From the NCBI RefSeq assembly GCF_026410505.1, contig NZ_JAPMIU010000005.1, forward strand, positions 124,001 to 188,000: 64,000 nt of DNA, given 5' to 3'. Positions 1-7,296 of the stretch are shown here, piece by piece. Source of the stretch: Frateuria hangzhouensis (GTDB taxonomy: Bacteria; Pseudomonadota; Gammaproteobacteria; Xanthomonadales; Rhodanobacteraceae). The notes under the pieces were generated by a model. It saw nothing but the letters and a program-made list of their open reading frames with translations, was not told the origin of the DNA and made no database searches. The translations under genes were made by a program, and so were the position numbers. Each line of letters opens with the position of its first letter. Within the stretch, counting starts at the first letter, position 1.

Positions 1-452
1 CCGATGTAGAGCACCGCATAGAGGATCGCGGGCATCGGCAATACGAACACGATGATGCGCGACCACGGCGCCAGCAGGATGAAGGCGAACAGCACCGCCG
101 ACACCGCGCCCGAGGCGCCCAGGCTGTGGTAATTCGGATTGCGGCGGTTCTTCAGGTAGGTCGGCAGGATCGAGACCACCAGCGCGCCGATGTAGAACAG
201 CAGGAAGCCGAGCCGGCCCAGTTCGGCGCCATAGAACTGCTCCATCAGCCGGCCGAAGAAGAACAGCGTGATCATGTTGAACAGCAGGTGGCCGAAGTCC
301 GCGTGGATCAGCCCGTAGGTCACCAGCCGGTGGTATTCGCGATGCCGCTGGATCGCCGGCGGCCACAGGATCAGGTCGTCCATCAGCTTGGGCTTGTTGA
401 AGGCCAGGAACGAGACGACGCAGGTGACGGCGATGATGGCCAGGGTAAGCAT
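1..452 (-). CDS. Rhomboid family intramembrane serine protease (C-terminus cut by window edge)
   Basis: The minus-strand frame is open from an ATG at 452 to the left edge, giving about 150 residues. It begins [18 protein letters not shown] and is strongly hydrophobic. A HLLFN segment (the H-x3-N motif after the first loop) and a GASGAVSA segment carrying the nucleophilic serine of the GxSG motif are visible. The partner catalytic histidine should lie beyond the edge. Rhomboids cleave single-pass membrane proteins inside the bilayer. The first residues directly form a membrane helix, so the start is plausible, although upstream ribosome-binding signal is weak. Divergent from the PhzF gene at 589. 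Confidence 0.88.
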   Translation of the reverse strand, partial: MLTLAIIAVTCVVSFLAFNKPKLMDDLILWPPAIQRHREYHRLVTYGLIHADFGHLLFNMITLFFFGRLMEQFYGAELGRLGFLLFYIGALVVSILPTYLKNRRNPNYHSLGASGAVSAVLFAFILLAPWSRIIVFVLPMPAILYAVLYI

Positions 453-588
453 GATCGCTGGGTTTCCCAGGAGACGGCGGACCCTCCATCTTGGCGTCCG
501 TCCCGCGGATTGTCGACACGCGCGGCCACCCGCGCGGCGCCGCGGCGTATCATGCGCGGCCTTCTCCGCCCGCTCCCCACGGACACGC

Positions 589-1470
589 ATGGAACCGATC
601 CGCTACCTGCATCTGGACGTCTTTGCCGCCAACTGTGGCGGCGGCAACCATCTGGGCGTGGTCACCGACGCGCGCGGCTGGAGCGACCAGCAGATGCAAC
701 GCTTCGCACGCTGGACCGCACTGGTGGAAACCACCTTCCTGCTGCCGCCATCCACGCCGCAGGCCAGCTATCGCGTGCGCATCTTCACCCCGCATCACGA
801 GATCCCGTTTGCCGGCCACCCCAGTGTCGGCAGCGCGCACGCCGCGCTGCTCTGCGGGATGGCGCGGCCGGTCGATGGCGTGCTTTGGCAGGAATGCGCC
901 GCCGGCGTGCTGCCGATCCGCGTCGAGGGCGAGGGCGAGGCGCGCGACCTGCTGCTGAAGTCGCCCGGCGAGCGCGTGCTCGCCACCGGCCGCGACGCGC
1001 ACCCGCTGCTGGAGGCCACGCTGGCCGGCATCGAACTGGGCGCACTGGTGCCGGCGCTGGTCGACGGCGGGCGGCGCTGGTGGCTGGCCGAAGTCGCCGA
1101 CGAAGCAGGCCTGCGCGGCTGGCAGCCCGACCACAGCGCGATCGGCGCGCTGGCCCGCGCCACCGGCAGCATGGGCCTGTGTGCCTTCGCGCGCAGCGCA
1201 TCGGACGATTACCAACTGGTCGTGCGCGCCTTTCCCGCCGGCGTCGGCATCGTCGAGGACCCGGCCTCGGGCGCCGCCAATGGACTGATCGCGGCCTACA
1301 TCGCCCAGGCCGAGCCGCACGGCCTGCTGGCACGCGGCTACGCGATCAGCCAGGGCCGCGAGATGGGCCACGACGCGCGCCTGCTCGCGCGCATCGAGGC
1401 AGACGCGATCTGGGTCGGCGGCCGTGCGCGCACGGTGGTCGATGGCGTGCTGCATTGGACCGACGCATGA
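589..1470 (+). CDS. PhzF family isomerase/epimerase
   Basis: 293 residues starting [12 protein letters not shown], the normal length and N-terminus for the PhzF/diaminopimelate-epimerase-like fold. The likely catalytic Glu (E47 in VETTF), the FAGHPSVG loop (about 74-81) and the C-terminal DPASGAANG loop are present. PhzF itself isomerises dihydro-hydroxyanthranilate in phenazine synthesis, but no phenazine genes are nearby, so the substrate here is unknown. The frame is open further upstream, but homology begins at 589. Its TGA overlaps the ATG of the yaiI-like gene (ATGA), so the two are probably co-translated. Confidence 0.9.
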   Translation: MEPIRYLHLDVFAANCGGGNHLGVVTDARGWSDQQMQRFARWTALVETTFLLPPSTPQASYRVRIFTPHHEIPFAGHPSVGSAHAALLCGMARPVDGVLWQECAAGVLPIRVEGEGEARDLLLKSPGERVLATGRDAHPLLEATLAGIELGALVPALVDGGRRWWLAEVADEAGLRGWQPDHSAIGALARATGSMGLCAFARSASDDYQLVVRAFPAGVGIVEDPASGAANGLIAAYIAQAEPHGLLARGYAISQGREMGHDARLLARIEADAIWVGGRARTVVDGVLHWTDA

Positions 1471-1934
1471 GCGGGCCCGCGCAGATCTGGGTCGACGCGG
1501 ACGCCTGTCCCGGCCCGATCAAGGAAATCCTGTTCCGCGCCGCCGAGCGAGCGCAGGTGCAGGTGACCCTGGTCGCCAATCAGATGCTGCGCACGCCGAC
1601 CACGCGGTGGGTGCGTGCGATCCAGGTGGCCGGCGGCTTCGACGTGGCCGACAACGAGATCGTCCAGCGCCTGGCCGCGGGCGACCTGGTGGTGACGCAG
1701 GACATCCCGCTGGCCGCGCAGGCGATCGACAAGGGCGCGCTCGCCCTGCACCCACGCGGCGAGCTGTACACCCGCGAGACCATCGCGCAGCGGTTGTCGA
1801 TGCGCAATTTCATGGACGAGCTGCGCGGCGCCGGCGTCGATACCGGCGGACCTGCCACTTTCCACGCGCGCGACCGCCAGGCCTTCGCCAACCAGCTCGA
1901 CCGCTGGCTGCAGCAACGCCCGAAGATTGCGTAG
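1467..1934 (+). CDS. yaiI: YaiI/YqxD family protein (DUF188)
   Basis: 155 residues starting [21 protein letters not shown]. The WVDADACP N-terminus and the later [12 protein letters not shown] segment are hallmarks of the YaiI/YqxD family, which has a PIN-like fold and no established biochemical role. ATGA overlap with the PhzF gene indicates translational coupling. The stop codon TAG (1932-1934) lies in a GTAGAGTGGGC string that resembles the head of the repeat starting a few bases downstream. Confidence 0.92.
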   Translation: MSGPAQIWVDADACPGPIKEILFRAAERAQVQVTLVANQMLRTPTTRWVRAIQVAGGFDVADNEIVQRLAAGDLVVTQDIPLAAQAIDKGALALHPRGELYTRETIAQRLSMRNFMDELRGAGVDTGGPATFHARDRQAFANQLDRWLQQRPKIA

Positions 1935-1942
1935 AGTGGGCG

Positions 1943-2007
1943 CAGGGTGGGGCTTCAGCCCACCAGCTCCGATGGTGATCGAAGCGGTGGGCTGAAACCC
2001 ACCCTAC
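1943..2007. repeat. Repeat family A, copy 1 (paired inverted unit)
   Basis: Left unit CAGGGTGGGGCTTCAGCCC and right unit GGTGGGCTGAAACCCACCC form inverted arms separated by about 20 bases. First of ten family A copies; it lies between convergent yaiI and the dehydrogenase gene and could act as a two-way transcript end. Confidence 0.9.
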
Positions 2008-2009
2008 GC

Positions 2010-2885
2010 CTACTCGAGGTGGGCGCGGCGGGCGGCCACCTGCGCCAGCGCCGCCCAGTCCAGACCCTCGCCGCCAGCGCCCAGCGCCTCGATCAGCGCA
2101 TCGCGCACCACCCCGGCGAACGGCAGCGGCACCCGCGCGGCCTCACCCGCGGCCAACGCCAGGTTGACGTCCTTCAGTCCCAGCGGCATGGCGAAACCGG
2201 GTGGTGCGTAGCGCTCCTCGGCGATCAACTTGCCATAACCCTGGTAGGCCGGCGCCGCGAACAGCGTGCCGGTCATGATTTCCAGGAAGTCGGCGGCGGA
2301 CACGCCGTGCGCGCGGGCCAGCGCGCTGGCCTCGGCCATGCTCTCGATGGCCGTGGCCAGCATGAAGTTGCCGGCCAGCTTGACCACGTTGGCGCGTTCG
2401 GGCGCCTCGCCCACCGGCCACAACCGGCAACCCAGCACCTCCAGTAACGGACGCACGGTCTCGACCGTGCCGGGCTGGCCGGCGACCACGATGTTGAGCT
2501 TGGCCGCGGCCGCCATGTCCGGCCGGCCGAACACCGGCGCGGCGACATAACCTAGGCCACGTTGCGCATGCGCCTGGGCCAGCTCGCGCGCCAGCGCTAC
2601 CGAGATGGTGGCGTGGTTGACGTGCACGGTGCCGCGGTCCATCTCCTCCAGCAGGCCGCTTTCGAGGAACACCGCGCGCACCGCCTGGTCGTTGGCCAGC
2701 ATGCTGTGCACGACCTGGCCCTGCACTGCCCGCCCGGGCGTACGTGCGACCTTGGCGCCGAGCGAGGCGAGCGGCTCGGTGGGGCCTTCTGAGCGGTTCC
2801 ACACGGTCAGCGCGTGGCCCGCGACGAGCAGGTTGCTGGCCATGGCGCTGCCCATGGCGCCCAGGCCGAGGAATCCGACGTTCAC
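2010..2885 (-). CDS. NAD(P)-dependent beta-hydroxyacid dehydrogenase
   Basis: 291 residues, the usual length of the 3-hydroxyisobutyrate dehydrogenase / tartronate semialdehyde reductase / GLYR family. The N-terminus MNVGFLGLGAMGSAMA carries the Rossmann GxGxxG motif at residues 7-12, and K169 in VKLAGNF matches the conserved catalytic lysine. The exact substrate cannot be read from the sequence. It runs convergently with yaiI. On the minus strand the stop TAG (2012-2010) is followed, two codons on in the same frame, by the TAG in the head of repeat copy A1. Confidence 0.9.
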   Translation of the reverse strand: MNVGFLGLGAMGSAMASNLLVAGHALTVWNRSEGPTEPLASLGAKVARTPGRAVQGQVVHSMLANDQAVRAVFLESGLLEEMDRGTVHVNHATISVALARELAQAHAQRGLGYVAAPVFGRPDMAAAAKLNIVVAGQPGTVETVRPLLEVLGCRLWPVGEAPERANVVKLAGNFMLATAIESMAEASALARAHGVSAADFLEIMTGTLFAAPAYQGYGKLIAEERYAPPGFAMPLGLKDVNLALAAGEAARVPLPFAGVVRDALIEALGAGGEGLDWAALAQVAARRAHLE

Positions 2886-2956
2886 GGGAATTCTCCCTGT
2901 TGGAGCGACCGGTTAATGGAACACCGGCAGCGTCGAAGGCGTGCAAAGGCCGCCCC

Positions 2957-3022
2957 GTAGGGTGGGCTTCAGCCCACCGGCTTTTTGTGGTGCCCGGAGC
3001 GGTGGGCTGAAGCCCACCCTAG
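2957..3022. repeat. Repeat family A, copy 2
   Basis: Near-perfect pair: GTAGGGTGGGCTTCAGCCC at the left and its reverse complement at the right with a 22-base spacer. Lies between the dehydrogenase start and the 3' end of the YhiN-like gene. Confidence 0.95.
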
Positions 3023-3033
3023 GGTTGCGAGGC

Positions 3034-4209
3034 TCACGCCACCTCGCCGGCGGCATGGCCGGAGGCCCATGCCCACTGGAAGTTGTAGCCGCCCAGCCAG
3101 CCGGTGACGTCCACGACCTCGCCGATGAAATACAACCCCGGCACGAGCTTCGACTGCAAGGTGCTGGAGGACAACCCGTCGGTGTCCACGCCGCCCAGCG
3201 TCACCTCCGCGGTTCGGTAGCCTTCGGTACCGCTGGCGACCAGCGGCCAGTCATGCAGCCGCGTACCGATCGCGGCCAGTTCGCCCTCGCGGTACTGGCG
3301 CATCGGACGGTTGCCGAAATCGAGGTCACACAGGCGCTGGGCCAGCCGCTTCGGCAGCAGGTCGGACAGCACCGTCTTCAGTTCGGCCGCTGGCCGCGCT
3401 GCACGCTGCTCGGGCAGCCAGCCAGCCGCGTCGCCGTCGGGCAACAAATCCAGCCGCAACTCCTCGCCCGGCTGCCAGTACGAGGAAATCTGCAGGATCG
3501 AAGGCCCGCTGACGCCGCGATGGGTAAACAGCAGCCCCGCGCGGAACGACTGCCGCCCGCAGCGGGCTTCGGCCGGCAGTGCCACGCCGGCCAGGTCCGC
3601 GTAGCGCTCCTGGTGCTTGCCGCTCAGGGTCAGCGGCACCAGGCCGGCGCGGGTCGGCCGCACGGCGTGGCCAAACTGCCGTGCCAGCTCGTAGCCGAAA
3701 CCGGTGGCGCCCATGCTCGGAATCGACAGCCCGCCACTGGCGATCACCAGCGACTCGGCATGCACCTCGCCGTGCGCGGTAGTGACGCTGAAGCCCGCCT
3801 CGCCGTGGCGCACGCGCGCTACCGCACAGCTCGTCTGCACCAGCACGCCGGCGGCCGTGCACTCGTCCAGCAGCATGCGCACGATCTGTTTGGAGGAGTC
3901 ATCGCAGAACAGCTGGCCGAGCTCCTTCTCGTGGAAGGCGATGCGGTGCTTTTCCACCAGTGCGATGAAGTCGGCCGGGGTGTAACGCGCCAACGCCGAT
4001 TTGGCGAAATGCGGGTTGGCCGACAGGTAGTTGGCCGGCGTCACGCCCAGGTTGGTGAAATTGCAGCGCCCGCCACCGGACATCAGGATTTTCTTGCCGG
4101 GCTTGTTGGCATGGTCGAGCACCAGCACGCGCCGGCCGCGCTGACCGGCGGTGATCGCGCACATGAGGCCGGCGGCGCCTGCGCCGATGATGAGGACGTC
4201 GGTTTTCAT
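3034..4209 (-). CDS. HI0933/YhiN-like FAD-binding oxidoreductase
   Basis: 391 residues from MKTDVLIIGAGAAGLMC, whose GxGxxG at 9-14 binds FAD. The SGGGRCNFTN segment and the C-terminal GLYFIGEVVDVTGWLGGYN segment are diagnostic of the HI0933/YhiN family, flavoproteins without a clear physiological reaction. An in-frame upstream ATG at 4233 (MANTTNER...) exists, but the 4209 start places the FAD motif at its usual position and has GAGCGA upstream. Divergent from yajQ, with a degenerate repeat between them. Confidence 0.88.
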   Translation of the reverse strand: MKTDVLIIGAGAAGLMCAITAGQRGRRVLVLDHANKPGKKILMSGGGRCNFTNLGVTPANYLSANPHFAKSALARYTPADFIALVEKHRIAFHEKELGQLFCDDSSKQIVRMLLDECTAAGVLVQTSCAVARVRHGEAGFSVTTAHGEVHAESLVIASGGLSIPSMGATGFGYELARQFGHAVRPTRAGLVPLTLSGKHQERYADLAGVALPAEARCGRQSFRAGLLFTHRGVSGPSILQISSYWQPGEELRLDLLPDGDAAGWLPEQRAARPAAELKTVLSDLLPKRLAQRLCDLDFGNRPMRQYREGELAAIGTRLHDWPLVASGTEGYRTAEVTLGGVDTDGLSSSTLQSKLVPGLYFIGEVVDVTGWLGGYNFQWAWASGHAAGEVA

Positions 4210-4252
4210 TCGCTCGTTCGTGGTGTTGGCCATTCCCTGGGCGCAATGCCTT

Positions 4253-4310
4253 TTGCAGGCCACTCCTGGCGGTGCCTCGAAGAGCATCGCCCACGAGTGG
4301 GCTCCTGCAG
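4253..4310. repeat. Repeat family C, degenerate copy
   Basis: The right half (GCATCGCCCACGAGTGGGC then TCCTGCAG) is well kept. The left half (TGCAGGCCACTCCTGGCGG) is decayed. Located between the divergent YhiN-like and yajQ genes. Confidence 0.7.
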
Positions 4311-4395
4311 GGGTGCGGTGCGGAGGAAGGGCCCGGGAGCGGCATTATCGCGCGTGCGCTTACACTTTCCCCTTTCGATCCCACAGGCCCGCACC

Positions 4396-4878
4396 ATGCC
4401 CTCTTTCGACGTCGTCTCCGAAGTGGACAAGCACGAACTCACCAACGCGATCGACCAGGCCAATCGCGAGCTGGCCGCGCGCTTCGATTTCAAGGGCACC
4501 GACGCGGTGTTCGAGCTGGACGGCTACGTGATCACCCAGCGCGCACCCAGCGACTTCCAATTGCAGCAGATGCTGGACATCCTGCGCGGCCGGCTGACCA
4601 GCCGGAAGATCGACATCCGCGCGCTGGACGTGGCCGAGCCGGAGGTGAACCTGGCCGGCGCGCGGCAGAAGGTCACGGTCAAGCAGGGCATCGAGCAGCC
4701 GGTGGCGAAGAAGCTGGTGGCGGAGCTGAAGGCAGCCAAGCTGAAGGTCGAGGCACAGATCAACGGCGACAAGCTGCGCGTGACCGGCAAGAAGCGCGAC
4801 GACCTGCAGCTGGCAATGGCCGTGCTGCGCAAATCCCCGAGCGACCTGCCGCTGCAGTTCGACAACTTCCGCGACTAG
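4396..4878 (+). CDS. yajQ: YajQ family cyclic di-GMP/nucleotide-binding protein
   Basis: 160 residues starting MPSFDVVSEVDKHELTNAID, the signature start of YajQ (UPF0234), and full length with two alternating ferredoxin-like halves expected. Established knowledge: YajQ proteins bind nucleotides, and a Xanthomonas campestris member (XC_3703) is a cyclic di-GMP effector. This is of interest because a diguanylate cyclase lies about 1 kb away, though no direct link can be shown from sequence. The much longer open frame upstream is antisense to the YhiN-like gene and is not coding. Confidence 0.95.
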   Translation: MPSFDVVSEVDKHELTNAIDQANRELAARFDFKGTDAVFELDGYVITQRAPSDFQLQQMLDILRGRLTSRKIDIRALDVAEPEVNLAGARQKVTVKQGIEQPVAKKLVAELKAAKLKVEAQINGDKLRVTGKKRDDLQLAMAVLRKSPSDLPLQFDNFRD

Positions 4879-4887
4879 CCGCGCCGC

Positions 4888-4943
4888 GCAGGGTGGGCTT
4901 CCGCCGACTGTGAGGAGAGCCGGTGGGCTGAAGCCCACCCTAG
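4888..4943. repeat. Repeat family A, copy 3
   Basis: Left half GCAGGGTGGGCTTCCGCC is slightly degenerate. The right half GGTGGGCTGAAGCCCACCC is intact. Sits just after the yajQ stop, between convergent genes. Confidence 0.9.
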
Positions 4944-4977
4944 CCGCGCGACAACTCCGCGCAGCGGACACAACGGA

Positions 4978-5253
4978 TCAGGCGCGCAGGTCGTCGAACT
5001 CGGGATGCCGGCGCATCCAGGCGGCGGCGTAGGAGCAGGCCGGCACCACCCTCCAGCCCTCGGCACGCGCGGTCTCCATCGCCACCCGGGTCAGCGCCGA
5101 GGCGATGCCGCGACCTTCCACTGCCACCGGCACGCCGGTGTGGGTGATGGTCATGACGTTGCCGGCCAGACGGTAGTCCAGCTCGCACGACTGGCCGTCG
5201 ACGCGCGTTTCGAAGCGGCCGGCGGCCGTATCGTGGTGGATATCGAAGCTCAT
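4978..5253 (-). CDS. Small GNAT-type N-acetyltransferase (YjdJ-like)
   Basis: 91 residues starting MSFDIHHDTAAGRFETRVDG. The short length, the VEGRGIASALTRVAMETARAEG acetyl-CoA loop (residues about 45-67) and the VVPACSYAAAWMRRHPEF C-terminus identify the compact YjdJ/Gtn-like acetyltransferase family. Substrate unknown. The reading frame is open well upstream but homology begins at this ATG. Divergent from osmC. Confidence 0.9.
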   Translation of the reverse strand: MSFDIHHDTAAGRFETRVDGQSCELDYRLAGNVMTITHTGVPVAVEGRGIASALTRVAMETARAEGWRVVPACSYAAAWMRRHPEFDDLRA

Positions 5254-5404
5254 GGCCGCTACTCGCCGGAAAAGCCGCGAGCATACGGCGAACGCCGGCA
5301 AAACGTGTGTGAAGCGCCCGGCGGCGTGCGTTCGCGCGGGCTGAATGGCGGCGCCACCACACTGGCCCGTCCACGCGATGACGCGCGCCAACGGGAGACC
5401 CGCC

Positions 5405-5830
5405 ATGAAGAAATCCGCCTCCGCTACCTGGTCCGGCGGCCTGAAGGACGGCCAGGGCACCATCTCCACTGAAACCGGAGTGCTGCGCGAAGCGCCGTTC
5501 GGCTTCAAGTCCCGCTTCGAGGACGGCCCGGGCACCAACCCGGAAGAACTGATCGGCGCCGCGCTCGCCGGGTGTTTCTCGATGGCGCTCTCGCTGGGCC
5601 TGGGCAACGCCGGGCTGACGCCCGAACAGATCGAGACCAAGACCCAGGTCACGCTGGACAAGCAGGGCGAGGGCTTCGCCATCACCACGATCGCGCTTAC
5701 CTGCCGTGCACGCGTACCCGGCGCCGACGCCGACACGTTCCAGCGCATCGCCCGGGAGACCAAGCAGGGCTGCCCGGTGTCCAAGGTGCTCAACGCCGAG
5801 ATCTCGCTCGACGCTGCACTGGAAGGCTGA
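5405..5830 (+). CDS. OsmC family peroxiredoxin
   Basis: 141 residues starting MKKSASATWSGGLKDGQGTI. The two redox cysteines are C57 in LAGCFSMAL and C123 in QGCPVSK, as in OsmC proteins that reduce organic hydroperoxides with dihydrolipoyl donors. GGGAGA lies a few bases before the ATG. OsmC is usually induced by osmotic or stationary-phase stress. Nothing in the upstream region lets me name its regulator. Confidence 0.93.
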   Translation: MKKSASATWSGGLKDGQGTISTETGVLREAPFGFKSRFEDGPGTNPEELIGAALAGCFSMALSLGLGNAGLTPEQIETKTQVTLDKQGEGFAITTIALTCRARVPGADADTFQRIARETKQGCPVSKVLNAEISLDAALEG

Positions 5831-5851
5831 CCCTGCCACCGCCCCCATCCC

Positions 5852-5926
5852 GTTGGGGTGGGCCTCAGCCCACTTCTCCGGAGTCGCTCGAAACGGCGCC
5901 GCATGGTGGGCTGAAGCCCACCCTAC
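5852..5926. repeat. Repeat family A, copy 4 (supplies a stop codon)
   Basis: Left unit GTTGGGGTGGGCCTCAGCCC, right unit GGTGGGCTGAAGCCCACCC followed by TAC. On the minus strand the right unit reads GTAGGGTGGGC, and its TAG (5925-5923) is the stop codon of the diguanylate cyclase. Confidence 0.93.
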
Positions 5927-7119
5927 GAGGGAGACAGCTCGCGCGCGGCGACCTCCGGATCGGCGGCCATCACGCGGTTCCGGCCGGCGCGCTTGGCCGC
6001 GTACAAGGCGGCATCCGCCCGGTCGAGCAGCGCCTGCAGCTCGTAGTCGCCGGGCAGCGTGGCGGTTGCGCCGATCGAGACGGTCAACTGCAACAGGTGC
6101 CCGTCGACCAGCAGCGGCGTGGTCTCGACCCTGGCGCGGATGCGCTCGGCCAGCACCAGCACCTGGGTCAGATCCGCGTCTGGCGCCAGCACGACGAATT
6201 CCTCGCCGCCGATGCGGCCGATCACATTGCCCGCGCGCAGCGTCGTGCGGATGCTGTCGACCAGCGCCAGCAGCACCTTGTCTCCGCCGCCGTGGCCGAA
6301 GCGGTCGTTGACACTCTTGAAATGGTCGGCGTCGATCATCAGCACGCCCACGGACCGGCGCGTGCGGCTGGCCTGCGACAGCACCCGGGTGCCTTCCTCG
6401 GTCAGCGCCAGGCGGTTCTTGACGCCGGTGAGCGAATCGACCCGCGCGAGCGAATGCAGCTCGCGCTGTAGGGTCTCGCTGTAGAGCAGCAGGAATCCGA
6501 TGCTCAGGAACAGCGGCTGCATGCCCGAGAGCAGCACGTAGAGGTAATTGACCGTGTCCGGCTGGATGATGTTCGCCGGCGGGTTCAGATCGAACCACAA
6601 CTGACCGTTGCGCCACATCAGCAGCAGCGCCGACAGCGAGCACAGCACCAGCAGCGCCACGCGCGCCCGCGAGCTGCGCCGCCGGCCGCCGTGCAGCAGC
6701 GCCTGCATGCGCAGCCCGATGTCGGCCAGGATCGCGGCCGAGCCCCACAGCACGCGCAGGCGGTAGTCCGGTTCGACCACGCCAAACCAGCCCACGCCCA
6801 GCCAGCCGATCACGCCGATCGCCAGTGCCGTGCGCCAGCGCAGCGGCTCGCCCAGCAACATGCGCAGCGCGACCACCGCCATGCCCTGGGCCAGCAGGTT
6901 GAGCGCGTTGCCGACCAGCAGCAGTTGCGCCGGATGCAGCCAGGCCTGCGCCGCCAGCATCGCCCAGCCGGCCGCCTCCACCCCCAGCGCGCCGGCGCGC
7001 AGTTTGAGGCTGGTGCGCGCCACGCCCGGGCCACCCTGGGTGCCGCCCCACAGCAACACGGCCAGCGCCAGCGACTGGATCGCACTGATCAGCGACAGGG
7101 TTTCGATATGCATGGGCAT
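5923..7119 (-). CDS. Membrane-bound diguanylate cyclase (GGDEF domain)
   Basis: 398 residues. The N-terminal 215 residues are a hydrophobic membrane sensor with about six helices and no recognisable named domain. The GGDEF domain follows, with DADHFKSVNDRFGH at 263-276 and the active-site GGEEF at 304-308, so it should make cyclic di-GMP from two GTP. The inhibitory I-site (RxxD five residues before GGEEF) reads RAGN at 295-298, so product inhibition may be lost. Start chosen at 7119 (MPMHIETLS) with GAGAG six bases upstream; 7113 is an alternative. The stop codon is inside repeat copy A4. Confidence 0.93.
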   Translation of the reverse strand: MPMHIETLSLISAIQSLALAVLLWGGTQGGPGVARTSLKLRAGALGVEAAGWAMLAAQAWLHPAQLLLVGNALNLLAQGMAVVALRMLLGEPLRWRTALAIGVIGWLGVGWFGVVEPDYRLRVLWGSAAILADIGLRMQALLHGGRRRSSRARVALLVLCSLSALLLMWRNGQLWFDLNPPANIIQPDTVNYLYVLLSGMQPLFLSIGFLLLYSETLQRELHSLARVDSLTGVKNRLALTEEGTRVLSQASRTRRSVGVLMIDADHFKSVNDRFGHGGGDKVLLALVDSIRTTLRAGNVIGRIGGEEFVVLAPDADLTQVLVLAERIRARVETTPLLVDGHLLQLTVSIGATATLPGDYELQALLDRADAALYAAKRAGRNRVMAADPEVAARELSPS

Positions 7120-7296
7120 GCTGGGCTCTCCCCGCGCCCGACGGTGACGATGGCCTCCGCCGTGGATATCGCGCGTGTGCGATGGCGTCCCAGGCCCGGT
7201 CGTCGCCCGTCGTATCGGCGCCAGCCGGCGGGACTTTAGCGTTGACAGCGCACCCCAGTCCGTTACTTTCCACGCAAAATACCCGACGGACGCCGC

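Noticed and set aside
589-1470. A phenazine biosynthesis gene
   Set aside because: PhzF homologues are common without phenazine clusters, and no other phz gene is present.
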